Shown here: in pieces, positions 26,430 through 36,579 of the stretch
Layout: every line of letters starts with the position of its first letter
Position numbering within the stretch: position 1 is the stretch's first letter
From: Gammaproteobacteria bacterium
GTDB taxonomy: Bacteria; Pseudomonadota; Gammaproteobacteria; Pseudomonadales; Pseudohongiellaceae
DNA: 64,000 bases
Assembly (NCBI GenBank): GCA_029246545.1
Contig: JAQWMX010000005.1
Coordinates: 1 to 64,000, forward strand
Direction: 5' to 3'
Notes under the pieces: generated by a model
Seen by the model: only the letters and a program-made list of their open reading frames with translations
Databases searched by the model: none
Told to the model about the DNA's origin: nothing
Made by a program: the position numbers and the translations under genes

Positions 26430-29400
26430 TTAGTGTATAGAAGCAGTTAGTTCTTGCAGGCTATTTACTGAAATATCTCCACCGAACACCAAAGCATCAC
26501 ACACAGCTTTTGCGCTGGCTATTGTCGTTGTGCAATAAACACTATGACGCAAGGCTGTACTTCGAATAGTCGCAGAGTCCGCAATTGCTTGTTTACCTTC
26601 TGTAGTGTTTACGATAAGGGCTATTTCATCGTTTTTCAACATATCTACAATATGTGGCCGACCTTCCATGACTTTATTTACTTTTTCCACAGGTAGCCCA
26701 GCTTCTGCAATCACCTCTGCACTTCCTTTTGTAGCGAGTAATTGAAATCCTAGCTCAAGGAATTTTTTTGCAACTTCGGCTAAATCATCTTTATCAGCAT
26801 CCCTGACACTGATAAATACTTTGCCACCTTTTTCAATGTTCTGCTCACTCAAACTTTGCGATTTATAATAGGCTTCAGCAAATGTCGAGCCTGTGCCCAT
26901 GACTTCTCCGGTAGATTTCATTTCTGGCCCGAGGATTGGATCAACACCAGGGAACTTATTAAAAGGGAAAATTGCCTCTTTGACCGAATAGAATGCTGGT
27001 ACGATTTCCTCAGTGAATCCTAATTCTTTTAGAGTCGATCCGGCCATACATTTAGCCGCTATTTTCGCCAAAGAAGTACCAATGCATTTAGAAACAAATG
27101 GCACTGTTCGAGAAGCTCTTGGATTCACTTCAATGATATACACTTCACCATCTTGATAAGCTAATTGGGCATTCATTAAACCAACAACACCTAATTCTAT
27201 AGCCATTTTGACGCATTGTTCTCTTATAAGATTTTGTACATCCATAGGTAAACTGTAAGGCGGTAATGAACAAGCAGAGTCTCCAGAATGCACGCCAGCT
27301 TGTTCAATATGCTGCATGATGGAACCAACCACGACTTGTTTGCCATCACTCACCACATCAACATCCATTTCAATAGCTGAATTCAAAAAGTAATCTAATA
27401 GCACAGGGCTTTCATTAGAAACCTGAACGGCTTCATTGATATAACGTTTAAGTTCAGCTTCGTTATAAACAATTTCCATCGCCCTACCACCTAATACATA
27501 AGATGGTCTTACGACTAATGGGTAACCAATTTTTTCTGCTTCAGTTAAAGCTTGTTCTAAACTTCGAACAGTTGCATTCGGCGGCTGTTTTAAACCCAAT
27601 TTATGAATCATTTTTTGAAAACGTTCTCGGTCTTCAGCCCTATCGATGGCATCCGCTGGAGTTCCAATTATTGGCACGCCTAATTCTTCCAAGCTGGTCA
27701 CTAACTTTAATGGTGTTTGCCCACCAAATTGCACAATCACACCTTTGGGTTTTTCGATGTGCACTATTTCCAACACATCTTCTAAGGTGATTGGTTCAAA
27801 ATAAAGCCGATCAGAAATATTGTAATCAGTAGAGACTGTTTCTGGATTGCAATTGACCATGATCGCTTCAAAACCCATTTCACGCATGGCTATAGCAGCA
27901 TGTACGCAACAATAATCAAACTCAATACCCTGCCCAATCCTATTTGGCCCACCACCCAACACAATTATTTTTTCGCGATCACTGACTTCAGCTTCACACT
28001 CTTCTTCATAAGAAGAATACATGTAAGCCGTTGTTGAGCGGAACTCCGCAGCACAAGTATCGACACGTTTATAAACTGGTCGAATGTCTAAGTCATGGCG
28101 TTTATTACGAACGATATTCTCATCTAAATTTAAAATATCGGCGAGACGTTGATCAGAGAACCCTTTGCGTTTTAATTGAAACATTAGATCTTTATCTAAA
28201 CTATCTAAGCCATTTGCAGCTAAGGCCTTTTCTTCTAATATAATGTCTTCTATCTGAATCAAAAACCAACGATCTATCGCTGTATATACAAATAAGTCTT
28301 CAACCGTCATACCCTTCCGAAAAGCATCACCGATATAGCGGATACGATCACAACCCGCTTCTTTTAATTCGCGTAATAAAATATTGTCCGCGTCACTGGA
28401 TTCAATATCATGGATAGGGTCAAAGCCGCTAATGCCTATTTCTAATCCACGTAAGGCTTTTTGTAAGGATTCCTGAAAAGTCCGGCCTATTGCCATAACC
28501 TCACCCACAGATTTCATTTGCGTGGTTAATCGGTCTGGCGCTTGTGGGAATTTTTCAAAGGTAAAGCGAGGAATTTTGGTAACAACATAATCAATAGTTG
28601 GTTCAAAGGAAGCCGGTGTCGCACCACCAGTAATCTCATTGCTTAATTCATCCAGTGTAAAACCAACCGCTAGTTTCGCTGCCACTCTAGCAATTGGAAA
28701 TCCAGTTGCTTTTGAAGCCAAGGCAGATGAGCGTGATACGCGAGGATTCATTTCAATAACTACTAGTCGCCCATCTTCAGGGTTAACCCCAAATTGCACA
28801 TTGGAACCGCCAGTCTCAACGCCAATTTCGCGCAAAATATCGATAGCTGCATTACGCATTATCTGATATTCCTTGTCTGTCAGAGTCTGCGATGGTGCTA
28901 CGGTAATTGAATCGCCGGTATGAACACCCATAGGATCAAAATTTTCAATAGTACAAATAATAATGCAGTTATCATTTGTATCTCGAACAACTTCCAGCTC
29001 ATATTCTTTCCAGCCGATTAATGATTCATCAATCAGTAATTCACTGGTAGGACTAAGATCAAGACCGCGCTTACAAATCTCTTCAAACTCTTCTTTGTTG
29101 TAAGCAATACCGCCACCACTTCCACCCATGGTAAAAGAAGGACGGATGATGCAGGGGAAACCTAGCTCTTTTTGAGCCTTTAGCGCTTCTTCTAAACTTT
29201 TAACGATTTTATGTTTTGGCGTTTCGAGACCAATCGCAACCATGGCATCATCAAATAACTCTCTATCTTCAGCCTTATCAATTGCTTCCTTTTTCGCACC
29301 AATTAATTCTACACCGTACTTTTTAAGCACGCCGTGTCTATCCAAATCGAGCGCACAGTTGAGAGCTGTTTGACCACCCATAGTAGGCAAGATCGCATCA

Positions 29401-29648
29401 GGCTTTTCTTTGGCAATTATTTTTTCAAGCACTCTCCATTCAATCGGCTCAATGTAAGTAGCATCGGCCATATTAGGATCAGTCATGATGGTTGCAGGGT
29501 TCGAATTTACTAGGACGATTCGATAACCTTCTTCACGCAAAGCTTGGCAAGCCTGAGCACCGGAGTAATCGAATTCACAAGCCTGACCAATAACAATTGG
29601 GCCTGCGCCGATAATTAATATGTTTTTTATGTCAGTACGTTTAGGCAT
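26430..29648 (-). CDS. carB: Carbamoyl-phosphate synthase large subunit
   Basis: A 1072-residue CarB that makes carbamoyl phosphate from ammonia (from CarA), bicarbonate and two ATP, for arginine and pyrimidine synthesis. Two homologous ATP-grasp halves are evident. The first starts [20 protein letters not shown] and has [14 protein letters not shown]; the second has [16 protein letters not shown] and [13 protein letters not shown]. The last 130 residues form the allosteric MGS-like domain. Length equals the family norm (about 1073). carA ends 18 bases upstream. Confidence 0.98.
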   Translation of the reverse strand: MPKRTDIKNILIIGAGPIVIGQACEFDYSGAQACQALREEGYRIVLVNSNPATIMTDPNMADATYIEPIEWRVLEKIIAKEKPDAILPTMGGQTALNCALDLDRHGVLKKYGVELIGAKKEAIDKAEDRELFDDAMVAIGLETPKHKIVKSLEEALKAQKELGFPCIIRPSFTMGGSGGGIAYNKEEFEEICKRGLDLSPTSELLIDESLIGWKEYELEVVRDTNDNCIIICTIENFDPMGVHTGDSITVAPSQTLTDKEYQIMRNAAIDILREIGVETGGSNVQFGVNPEDGRLVVIEMNPRVSRSSALASKATGFPIARVAAKLAVGFTLDELSNEITGGATPASFEPTIDYVVTKIPRFTFEKFPQAPDRLTTQMKSVGEVMAIGRTFQESLQKALRGLEIGISGFDPIHDIESSDADNILLRELKEAGCDRIRYIGDAFRKGMTVEDLFVYTAIDRWFLIQIEDIILEEKALAANGLDSLDKDLMFQLKRKGFSDQRLADILNLDENIVRNKRHDLDIRPVYKRVDTCAAEFRSTTAYMYSSYEEECEAEVSDREKIIVLGGGPNRIGQGIEFDYCCVHAAIAMREMGFEAIMVNCNPETVSTDYNISDRLYFEPITLEDVLEIVHIEKPKGVIVQFGGQTPLKLVTSLEELGVPIIGTPADAIDRAEDRERFQKMIHKLGLKQPPNATVRSLEQALTEAEKIGYPLVVRPSYVLGGRAMEIVYNEAELKRYINEAVQVSNESPVLLDYFLNSAIEMDVDVVSDGKQVVVGSIMQHIEQAGVHSGDSACSLPPYSLPMDVQNLIREQCVKMAIELGVVGLMNAQLAYQDGEVYIIEVNPRASRTVPFVSKCIGTSLAKIAAKCMAGSTLKELGFTEEIVPAFYSVKEAIFPFNKFPGVDPILGPEMKSTGEVMGTGSTFAEAYYKSQSLSEQNIEKGGKVFISVRDADKDDLAEVAKKFLELGFQLLATKGSAEVIAEAGLPVEKVNKVMEGRPHIVDMLKNDEIALIVNTTEGKQAIADSATIRSTALRHSVYCTTTIASAKAVCDALVFGGDISVNSLQELTASIH

Positions 29649-29666
29649 TCTTTTTATTTATTTCCG

Positions 29667-30842
29667 TTACTTCACTCTATCACTCATTAACTTAATAAAA
29701 TGGTCAAAAACTGGTGCAATATCATGTGGTCCAGGACTGGCTTCCGGGTGACCCTGAAAACCAAAAGCTGCTTTGTCTGTTCTGTGTATGCCTTGCAGCG
29801 ACCCATCAAATAAAGAATGATGTGTAGCTTCTAAAATATCAGGCAAACTGCTTTCATCTACCGCGAAGCCATGATTTTGACTAGTTATAAACACTCGACC
29901 TTGGTCTTTATCTTGAACTGGATGATTTGCGCCATGATGCCCAAGTTTCATTTGGGCAGTCTTTGCACCACTAGCCAAAGCCAGCAATTGATGACCAAGA
30001 CAAATGCCAAAAACCGGTGTATCAGTTTCTAAAATATCTTTAATAGCTTGAATAGCGTAGTCACAAGGCTCAGGATCACCCGGTCCATTCGAAAGAAATA
30101 TGCCATCAGGTTGCATTGCTAATACTTCGCTGGCCGGAGTCTTCGCTGGCACGACAGTTACTTTGCAGGCTCGATCTCGCAGCATACGTAAAATATTGCG
30201 CTTAACACCAAAATCATAAGCAACGATATTATATTCAGGCTTGGGGGCATCTAAGGAATGACCCTGCCCCTTTGGCTGGCCAATACGCCAGCTACCTTCA
30301 GTCCATTCATAGACACTAGAGCAAGTCACCTCTTGAGCAAGATCCATCCCCACTAGACCAGGAAAATCTTTAGCCGCTTGTAGCGCTGTAGCTTTAGCAG
30401 CTTCTATATCGTCGGAAACACCATCACCTGCCAGTAAGCAGCCATTACATGCACCTTTATCTCTGAGAATACGAGTAAGGCGGCGAGTATCTATATCGGC
30501 AATCGCAACAATGTTGTTGTCACGTAGATAGTCATCAAGGTTTTTTTCATTACGGAAGTTGCTGGCCAACATCGGTAAATCACGAATCACTAGGCCTGCC
30601 GCCCAAATATTGTCGGACTCTTCATCTTCAGGCGTTGTACCGGTATTGCCGATATGCGGATAAGTCAGTGTCACTATTTGTTTGGCATAGGAGGGATCTG
30701 TCAGAATCTCTTGATAACCAGTCATAGCAGTATTAAAAACCACTTCACCAGTTGATATCCCTTCAGCGCCAATAGCCTTGCCGTGGAATACTGAACCGTC
30801 TTCCAAAACGAGTATTGCTGATTTGTAGGTGTTCGTCGGCAA
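29667..30842 (-). CDS. carA: Carbamoyl-phosphate synthase small subunit (glutamine amidotransferase)
   Basis: A 391-residue CarA that hydrolyses glutamine and delivers ammonia to CarB. The N-terminal domain opens with [18 protein letters not shown]. The class I amidotransferase domain has the nucleophile Cys in [12 protein letters not shown] and the His/Glu pair in [11 protein letters not shown]. The chosen start is TTG (MPTNTYK) with AGGAAG about 8 bases upstream, as no ATG is nearer. carB follows in the same operon; a terminator lies upstream at 30956. Confidence 0.97.
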   Translation of the reverse strand: MPTNTYKSAILVLEDGSVFHGKAIGAEGISTGEVVFNTAMTGYQEILTDPSYAKQIVTLTYPHIGNTGTTPEDEESDNIWAAGLVIRDLPMLASNFRNEKNLDDYLRDNNIVAIADIDTRRLTRILRDKGACNGCLLAGDGVSDDIEAAKATALQAAKDFPGLVGMDLAQEVTCSSVYEWTEGSWRIGQPKGQGHSLDAPKPEYNIVAYDFGVKRNILRMLRDRACKVTVVPAKTPASEVLAMQPDGIFLSNGPGDPEPCDYAIQAIKDILETDTPVFGICLGHQLLALASGAKTAQMKLGHHGANHPVQDKDQGRVFITSQNHGFAVDESSLPDILEATHHSLFDGSLQGIHRTDKAAFGFQGHPEASPGPHDIAPVFDHFIKLMSDRVK

Positions 30843-30955
30843 GATAAACTTCCTCAGTTTATTGCAAGTTAATCAATTTTGTTTGGGAGAGTGTAGCCTG
30901 TGGCTAGACTAAAAAGCATTGAAAGCATCTAAAAGCTTTATCTGAAAATAAATCT

Positions 30956-30993
30956 AAAAAAAAGCGGAAAGAGCATAAACTCATTCCGCTTTT
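30956..30993 (-). terminator. Intrinsic terminator between the EamA gene and carA
   Basis: AAAAGCGGAA and TTCCGCTTTT form a 10-bp stem with an internal extension; on the minus strand it ends in an eight-base T-tract. It should stop transcripts from the upstream exporter gene before carA. On the plus strand the T-tract is shorter. Confidence 0.8.
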
Positions 30994-31079
30994 GTTCAAA
31001 ATTTTTCCAATTCAGGAGCACTCATCTTGAGCGAGTATTCTATAAAAATACGCTTATGTTTGTCCAGAAGAACTGTTCA

Positions 31080-31961
31080 TTATTCGGTTATTTTTACTGT
31101 AATTTTCCCCGCAGAACTCGTAGTAAGCGCAACACCAATAAAAATACCTGCTCCACCAATTAACATGGTAGAAGTAATAACTTCGTCAAGGAAGATATAA
31201 CCCCAAAGTATGCCAAAAACGGGAATTAAATAAGCCACTGAAACTGTATTAGCCACGCCAATTTGCTGTAATAAATGAAAGAAAAAGGCCAAGGATAATG
31301 CCGTACAAAATACTCCCAACACCAAAACGCTTAACCAGGAGCCTATTGAAGGAAGAGCATCAGGCCAAAAAAACAAACCAAAAGGCAGCAAGAACAAGGC
31401 GGCAAAAAACTGTGTTCCAGCTGTTATGGTGATCGGTGCATAACCTTGCATATGAACCCGAGTGAAACAACTACCGTAACCATAAAGGGCCGCCGCAATC
31501 AGAGCCGCAATCACAGGCTTAATTAAGGCCTGAGAATCCCCGCCCTCAGGAGCCGCCAAAACAAACACCCCAATAAAACCCAACATCAACCCAGCCATAC
31601 CAAAGCTAGTCAGTTTTTCTTTAAGCCAGTACCAGGCGGTAATCGCACTAAACATTGGCACTGTTGCATTTAATAATGAGGTATTACCTGCAGTTAGAGA
31701 CAAAGTAACATAAGAAAATAAAGTAAAAGGAATTGCTGTGGTGGCCAGCCCTGACCATAAAAACTTAGGCCATTGCCTAACTATCAATAGAAATTCTTTA
31801 CGGTGTAATAATATAGGCAACAACACCACCGCTGATATCAATAATCGAACTGCAATCAGGGAAATAGGTCCAAATTCAGGCGTGGCAATGCGCATGAACA
31901 TAAATGACGAACCCCAAACAGCAGCAAGTACGACTAACTCAAAATAATGTATGCCTTTAAT
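31080..31961 (-). CDS. EamA/DMT family exporter, non-canonical start
   Basis: A drug/metabolite-transporter protein of the EamA (RhaT) type with two five-helix repeats. From the first ATG (31901) it has 273 residues and lacks the first membrane helix. The frame stays open upstream and encodes KGIHYFELVVLAAVWGSSF, the classical first EamA helix. The only plausible start there is ATT at 31961, nine bases after GAGG, giving 293 residues, the normal family length. Either ATT is used, as in infC, or the start codon has mutated. The exported metabolite is unknown. A terminator follows the gene. Confidence 0.82.
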   Translation of the reverse strand: MKGIHYFELVVLAAVWGSSFMFMRIATPEFGPISLIAVRLLISAVVLLPILLHRKEFLLIVRQWPKFLWSGLATTAIPFTLFSYVTLSLTAGNTSLLNATVPMFSAITAWYWLKEKLTSFGMAGLMLGFIGVFVLAAPEGGDSQALIKPVIAALIAAALYGYGSCFTRVHMQGYAPITITAGTQFFAALFLLPFGLFFWPDALPSIGSWLSVLVLGVFCTALSLAFFFHLLQQIGVANTVSVAYLIPVFGILWGYIFLDEVITSTMLIGGAGIFIGVALTTSSAGKITVKITE

Positions 31962-32004
31962 AACTGCCTACCTCGAATGAGACTTCAATTGATGATGAAT
32001 TAAC

Positions 32005-32748
32005 TTAAATTCTTTCAAAGTCTGTCCAGACAATCTCACGGTCTTCAGCAATATCTTTTATAAAAAACGCCTGACCCTCAATTTCAAAGCTTATTTCTGA
32101 TTGCATCGGCGTCCCATTAAACAACTCAAAGCGTACAGACACATAACCACTTTCAACTTTTACTAATAGCACCGGATAAAACGGTTCAATAACACTAACT
32201 TGTAATTCTTTTATATATTCAGCTTCAGTATCTAGAATTAATAAGCCCTGCAGGTTTTCATAAATCTTTTGATTATCTTCTTCAAATGCCCGAAAACCCA
32301 AATACAACAATTCATCTTCTTGCTTAATTAGGTGCACACTTTCGGGAATAATTATCTCTAGAAATCGATCTTTCTCATTACCTTCTTCTTCATCTTCGAC
32401 TGGCCGGTTCTCATTTTTTTGCCTACGCCGCAAAGCCCGCTCTCTCCTCTCAGCATGCTCTTCGAGTCTTTCTGCTAATGGCGGCATGCCATCGACGGTT
32501 AACAAGATTTCACTTTCTAAGAAGGGCAAACTTGTGTCCCTTCTTACAGTGCGCGATTCCATCTCAATTTTATCATCCAATATATAAGTGAATGCCCATG
32601 ACCCGTCATAAATATTTTCTATTTTATGAACGTATTCTGAAATGAGATTTAAATAATCAATTTCTGATTCGGCTTGAGCTAACGCGACCTGTATAGGAAT
32701 AAAGCAGCACAAAGGGGCAATCAAAACAGTGATTATCGATTTGCTCAT
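32005..32748 (-). CDS. Hypothetical exported protein
   Basis: A 247-residue protein that I do not recognise. It has a signal peptide (hydrophobic residues about 5-22, cleavage near ALA-Q24), then a mixed alpha/beta body with an Arg/Glu-rich stretch about residues 90-125 (many RR and EEE runs), which is probably helical. It contains one pair of adjacent Cys, in the signal peptide. It begins 7 bases after the sulfurtransferase gene on the same strand, so they may be co-transcribed. A periplasmic location is likely; no function can be assigned. Confidence 0.7.
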   Translation of the reverse strand: MSKSIITVLIAPLCCFIPIQVALAQAESEIDYLNLISEYVHKIENIYDGSWAFTYILDDKIEMESRTVRRDTSLPFLESEILLTVDGMPPLAERLEEHAERRERALRRRQKNENRPVEDEEEGNEKDRFLEIIIPESVHLIKQEDELLYLGFRAFEEDNQKIYENLQGLLILDTEAEYIKELQVSVIEPFYPVLLVKVESGYVSVRFELFNGTPMQSEISFEIEGQAFFIKDIAEDREIVWTDFERI

Positions 32749-32754
32749 TCGGCC

Positions 32755-33609
32755 TTACTCAGCTTTAGTGGCGATTGGTCTTGCAGGGTCAGTTACCCAT
32801 TCACTCCAAGATCCCACATACAAGCTTGGCTCTTCTATACCAGCAATGCGCATCGCAAGAATATTATGCGCCGCACTCACGCCTGAGCCGCAATAACAAA
32901 CTACTTCTTTTTGGTTTTCTGCCAAGGCTGGTGCAAACTTTTCACGTAATTCTGCTGCGGGTTTAATCTTGCCATCATCATCAAGGTTCTCACTTGTTGG
33001 AGAACATAAAGCACCAGGAATATGGCCTGCAACTGGATCAATCGGCTCCATATCACCATCAAAACGTTTCTGCTCGCGAGCATCAAGCAAGACTTGTTTA
33101 CTGGAATCAATATTAGCAACATCAATCGTAAGACTTAGCGCTTGCAGAGCTGAGTAATCATAATCTGACGCTAGCCTAGCTTCAGGAATCTGCGTTTCGC
33201 TCTCACCTCCAGCTGCTAACCAAGCCTGCCAGCCACCATTTAATACAGCCACATTAGCATGCCCAACCCAACGTAATAACCACCACAACCTTGAAGCAAA
33301 TACCCCACCCACATCGTCATAAACTACAACTCTACACTCTGGCGTGATACCCCAGAGTTGCACCTGCCTTATCCAGTCGTTCCTGCCTGGTAAGGGATGT
33401 CTGCCAGTCTGTCCAGGAATGTGTGGACTGCTTAATTGTTTATTCAAGTCTGAATAAATAGCACCAGGAATATGTCCTTCCTTATAAGCTGCCTTACCAG
33501 CTTCAGAATCCATCAGGCTAAAGCGACAATCAAACAATACGATATTGTCTTCTGCTGCCGACTTTAGGAGTTCATCAGCATTAACTAGATCATTCATAAG
33601 TGTATCCAT
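32755..33609 (-). CDS. sseA: 3-mercaptopyruvate/thiosulfate sulfurtransferase
   Basis: A 284-residue two-domain rhodanese. The catalytic Cys240 lies in the loop CGSGVSA, which is of the mercaptopyruvate-sulfurtransferase type (CGSGVTA) rather than the CRKG-type loop of classical thiosulfate rhodaneses. The N-terminal rhodanese domain has LFDCRF and AYKEGHIPGA; the C-terminal one has LLDAREQKRFDG and GHIPGA. The ATG directly abuts the stop codon of the cystine symporter gene (TGAATG), so the two are translationally linked. Together they suggest cyst(e)ine uptake feeding sulfur transfer. Confidence 0.9.
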   Translation of the reverse strand: MDTLMNDLVNADELLKSAAEDNIVLFDCRFSLMDSEAGKAAYKEGHIPGAIYSDLNKQLSSPHIPGQTGRHPLPGRNDWIRQVQLWGITPECRVVVYDDVGGVFASRLWWLLRWVGHANVAVLNGGWQAWLAAGGESETQIPEARLASDYDYSALQALSLTIDVANIDSSKQVLLDAREQKRFDGDMEPIDPVAGHIPGALCSPTSENLDDDGKIKPAAELREKFAPALAENQKEVVCYCGSGVSAAHNILAMRIAGIEEPSLYVGSWSEWVTDPARPIATKAE

Positions 33610-34983
33610 TCATTTATTCACACCAGCTTCTATGTGTTGGTTTTCATGAGACGCCAGCAAGCGCGAAGTAATTGTTCCCGCTGTCATAGCGCCACTAACA
33701 TTCAAAGCTGTTCTTGCCATATCAATAAGTGGCTCAATTGAGATTAATAGGGCAACTAATACAACAGGAAAACCCATCGCAGGCAAAACCATCAATGCAG
33801 CAAAAGTAGCCCCACCACCGACACCAGCAACGCCTAAAGAGCTAACCGTCACAATCGCCACCAACATCACTATAAATCCAATACTAGTCGGATCAACACC
33901 CATACTTGGTGCGATCATCACTGCTAGCATTGCTGGGTAAATTCCAGCACAGCCATTCTGACCAATAGTTGAACCGAAACTTGCAGAGAAATTTGCCACT
34001 ACCGGGGAATTGCCTAGTCCATTAACTTGGGTTTCAACATTTAGCGGAATGGTTGCCATCGAAGACCTAGAGGTAAACGCGAACGTTAGTACCGGCATAA
34101 CCTTTTTAAAATAATCGATGGGATTAACTTTGAAAAGCGATAACAACAAGCCATGAATAATAAACATCACTAATATCGCCACATAAGACGCTACAATAAA
34201 GTTTAGTAAATCTAGAATGTCGCCAAAATCAGAACTGGCTGCCACATTAAACATCAATGCCAAAACCCCATAAGGCGTAAACGCAATTACCAAGCGAACC
34301 AGCTTTAATACCAAGGCTTGAGAAATATCAATAAAACCACGGAAACGAGCGCCTTTTTCTGCATCATCCTTAGTCAGTTGCAAGCCGGCAATACCCAGAA
34401 TGATCGCAAATATCACCACCGCAATAACTGAAGTTTCACGCAAGCCAGCAAGGTCACTAAAAATATTTTGCGGTAAGAATGAACCAATTAAATCGGGGAA
34501 ACTCATGGCACTTAAGCCAGCCTGACGATCAAGTAGCACTTCTTCTCTGGCCAACTCTCTAGCACCTTGAGTCAAGCCATCAGCGCTTAAACCAAATATA
34601 AGACTAATAACAATACCGACTATGGCAGCAATCATCGTTGTAAATAACAACAGGCCAATGACCGAAATACTTATTTTCCCCAGATTAGCTAAATCAGTTA
34701 ATTTTATTACCGCTGCCAAAATAGAAACTAAAATGAGCGGCATCACAATCATGCGTAACAGACTAATATAAGCCGTACCGACAACATTACTCCATTCAAG
34801 GGTAGCGGGAATAACATCAGGATTAGATTGATATAATAGTTGCAGCAATATGCCATAGGCTATACCAAGCATTAAGGCAGTAAATACACGCTGACCCAAA
34901 GAAAAACCTTTCCTAGTCATTCCTATAATTACATAAATTAAACCAGCAAATAAAAATAAATTAATCAGCAACATTAAATTCAT
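33610..34983 (-). CDS. tcyP: L-cystine/dicarboxylate-type cation symporter (TcyP-like)
   Basis: A 457-residue member of the dicarboxylate/amino acid:cation symporter (DAACS) family, closest in pattern to TcyP/YdjN cystine symporters. About eight to ten membrane segments are visible. Conserved parts include LLRMIVMPLILVSILAAVI near residue 75, the serine-rich hairpin TSRSSMATIPLNVE and the substrate motif near QNGCAGIYPAMLAVM. Length agrees with TcyP (about 460). The adjacent sulfurtransferase supports a sulfur-amino-acid substrate, but glutamate or dicarboxylate transport cannot be excluded. Confidence 0.83.
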   Translation of the reverse strand: MNLMLLINLFLFAGLIYVIIGMTRKGFSLGQRVFTALMLGIAYGILLQLLYQSNPDVIPATLEWSNVVGTAYISLLRMIVMPLILVSILAAVIKLTDLANLGKISISVIGLLLFTTMIAAIVGIVISLIFGLSADGLTQGARELAREEVLLDRQAGLSAMSFPDLIGSFLPQNIFSDLAGLRETSVIAVVIFAIILGIAGLQLTKDDAEKGARFRGFIDISQALVLKLVRLVIAFTPYGVLALMFNVAASSDFGDILDLLNFIVASYVAILVMFIIHGLLLSLFKVNPIDYFKKVMPVLTFAFTSRSSMATIPLNVETQVNGLGNSPVVANFSASFGSTIGQNGCAGIYPAMLAVMIAPSMGVDPTSIGFIVMLVAIVTVSSLGVAGVGGGATFAALMVLPAMGFPVVLVALLISIEPLIDMARTALNVSGAMTAGTITSRLLASHENQHIEAGVNK

Positions 34984-35008
34984 TATTTGTACCTTTTATT
35001 TCTAACTG

Positions 35009-35611
35009 TTATTTATTTGGAAAAGCTCTGTGTTCGCTAATCTGCTGTAAGGCTAGCTGCAGCAAAGTTTTGCCAGGCTCCATTCTATGCCAAGTTGATA
35101 CGCCAGATGGATGAGGTAAAGGAATAACATCAAATTTGGAACTACCCCTTTCAATCTCGAACGTCTGGCCGACTACTTCGATCAGTTTATCAAAGCTCAA
35201 GAATTGTTGTATGGCCAATTTTCCAACAGCAATGACTAATTCAGGCTGCAAAATTTCAAAATCGCGATCCATCCAGGCTTTGCAATTACTGATTTCAGTC
35301 TTATTCGGAACTCTATCGCCACCTTTCGGATTCTTACCCGGATAACAACGGCAAACTGCAGTCATATAAACAGACTCTCGGAAAAACTCTTGGTTAACAC
35401 CAGTAGCTTCCTCAAACCAACTAAATAGAGTCTTGCCTGCTGTCCAGGCAAATGGTCTTTGCAATATCGGTTCTTTAATACCTGGAGCTTGCCCAACTAA
35501 AACCACCTTGCTTAGCACCGGACCGCAACTAATCACTGGCTTATGCATAAGTGGGCACTTATCGCAAGCTTTCACTTCTTCTATATGTTTAAGTAATAAA
35601 TCTTTGCTCAT
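35009..35611 (-). CDS. Uracil-DNA glycosylase superfamily protein (Fe-S, family 4/5-like)
   Basis: A 200-residue UDG-superfamily protein. Motif A is VLVGQAPG (residues 37-44) and motif B is LPHPSGVSTW (Ser in place of the typical HPS context). Four cysteines (C16, C19, C87, C110) are spaced like the 4Fe-4S ligands of family 4 enzymes, although the last pair has an insertion. Such enzymes remove uracil from DNA by base excision. It stands alone between the cystine symporter and a divergent TetR gene. Catalytic activity is probable but the subfamily is not certain. Confidence 0.85.
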   Translation of the reverse strand: MSKDLLLKHIEEVKACDKCPLMHKPVISCGPVLSKVVLVGQAPGIKEPILQRPFAWTAGKTLFSWFEEATGVNQEFFRESVYMTAVCRCYPGKNPKGGDRVPNKTEISNCKAWMDRDFEILQPELVIAVGKLAIQQFLSFDKLIEVVGQTFEIERGSSKFDVIPLPHPSGVSTWHRMEPGKTLLQLALQQISEHRAFPNK

Positions 35612-35667
35612 TGGATACGACTATTATTTCAGGAACCTGTTAAGCATACACAAAATTTGAAAAAGAG

Positions 35668-35696
35668 TTGACTAGACTGACTAGTCGGTTTATATT
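35668..35696 (+). promoter_or_regulatory. TetR gene promoter with embedded operator
   Basis: TTGACT (35668-35673) and TATATT (35691-35696) are 17 bases apart. The spacer holds TGACTAGTCGGTT (35678-35690) with the palindrome GACTAGTC, repeated exactly at 36359. The regulator should thus repress itself. Transcription would begin one or two bases before the ATG, implying a leaderless message. Confidence 0.7.
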
Positions 35697-35704
35697 CTAT
35701 TCCC

Positions 35705-36292
35705 ATGAATAAAATTAATGCAAAATCCAAAATTATTACTGCTGCCAAGCAAATAATGATTCTACGTGGTTATAAAGCCACAACTGTAGATGAAATTATT
35801 CAACAGGCTGGCGTTGCCAAAGGTAGTTTCTATCACGCGTTTAAATCCAAAGAAGAATTAGCCATAGCCGCGTTAATAGATTACAAAGAAAAAGGTTGGG
35901 CTTTAGTCACAAACAGCGATTATCTCGATGTTGAGGACCCTGCAGATCGTGCGATTGCCTTTGTTCAATACCTTGAAGATAAAGCAGCTGAAATCTGGCA
36001 GCATGGTTGTTTATTAGGCTCTGTAGCAGTTGAAATATCGGACTCTAGCCCCGTAATTTTAGACACTATCGACGAATTGCTTGGTGAATACGAAAAAGCC
36101 ATGGCACTAGTTTTTAACCAAGCTTTGCGTGCTAGAAAAATTAATAAAGTAAGCGGTAGAGAATTAGGCAAGCAATTAATGGTAGTTGTAGAAGGCGGTA
36201 TTATTTCTGCAAAATCGCATAGCGACACAAAAATTTTATCTGTAAGCATTTCTCATTTTAAACGCTATCTTAATTACCTATTAGAAACATAA
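35705..36292 (+). CDS. TetR family transcriptional regulator
   Basis: A 195-residue TetR/AcrR-type repressor. The N-terminal helix-turn-helix spans about residues 8-55 (KIITAAKQIMILRGYKATTVDEII ... GVAKGSFYHAFKSKEELAIA), and the C-terminal domain (LGSVAVEISDSSPVI) is of the TetR_C type found in YxaF/LmrA-like regulators. No ribosome site precedes the ATG. The same 13-base operator candidate occurs in its promoter and 67 bases after its stop, in front of a degraded locus. It is therefore probably a regulator left behind when its target genes decayed, or one controlling other genes outside the window. Confidence 0.9.
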   Translation: MNKINAKSKIITAAKQIMILRGYKATTVDEIIQQAGVAKGSFYHAFKSKEELAIAALIDYKEKGWALVTNSDYLDVEDPADRAIAFVQYLEDKAAEIWQHGCLLGSVAVEISDSSPVILDTIDELLGEYEKAMALVFNQALRARKINKVSGRELGKQLMVVVEGGIISAKSHSDTKILSVSISHFKRYLNYLLET

Positions 36293-36320
36293 GCATCTAA
36301 ATTACAAAATAAATAAAAAT

Positions 36321-36340
36321 AAGGGCTTACGCCCTTTTAT
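36321..36340 (+). terminator. Intrinsic terminator after the TetR gene
   Basis: AAGGGC and GCCCTT pair around a TTAC loop and are followed by TTAT, 29 bases after the TetR stop. The stem is short but GC-rich. Confidence 0.7.
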
Positions 36341-36358
36341 ATTAAACCTAAATTAAAA

Positions 36359-36371
36359 TGACTAGTCGGTT
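36359..36371 (+). promoter_or_regulatory. Second copy of the TetR operator candidate
   Basis: TGACTAGTCGGTT is identical to the element inside the TetR promoter. It is followed by ATTATATAAAAC and, at 36390, GGAG ahead of a small reading frame, so it marks a promoter that this regulator once controlled or still controls. Confidence 0.65.
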
Positions 36372-36399
36372 CATTATATAAAACTGAACGGAGAATGAC

Positions 36400-36486
36400 A
36401 TGAATAAAGAGCAATTAAACAAACGTGCATTTTGTCGTAATTTATTAGGCGCAGCGATCTTACCTTGTTTAGGTCTGACAGCGTGA
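36400..36486 (+). pseudogene. Truncated small reading frame under the TetR operator
   Basis: An ATG with GGAG six bases ahead opens 28 codons ending at TGA 36484. The peptide starts MNKEQLNKRAFCRN and continues LLGAAILPCLGLTA, a positively charged then hydrophobic pattern like an export leader. The frame resumes after the stop with a plausible 18-residue segment (to about 36540) before a second stop. This looks like the front of a decayed exported protein. A functional small peptide cannot be excluded. Confidence 0.45.
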
Positions 36487-36579
36487 TCCTTAGAACCTGA
36501 ATCGTTTTTAACCGGAGATGAAATCAACCCTCCTAGGCTGTGTTGAACTTTTAAAACGAAGTGAGAATGGAGACTGCTA

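Noticed and set aside
27503-28243. Frames antisense to carB
   Set aside because: They are shadows of carB codons with no start context or recognisable product.
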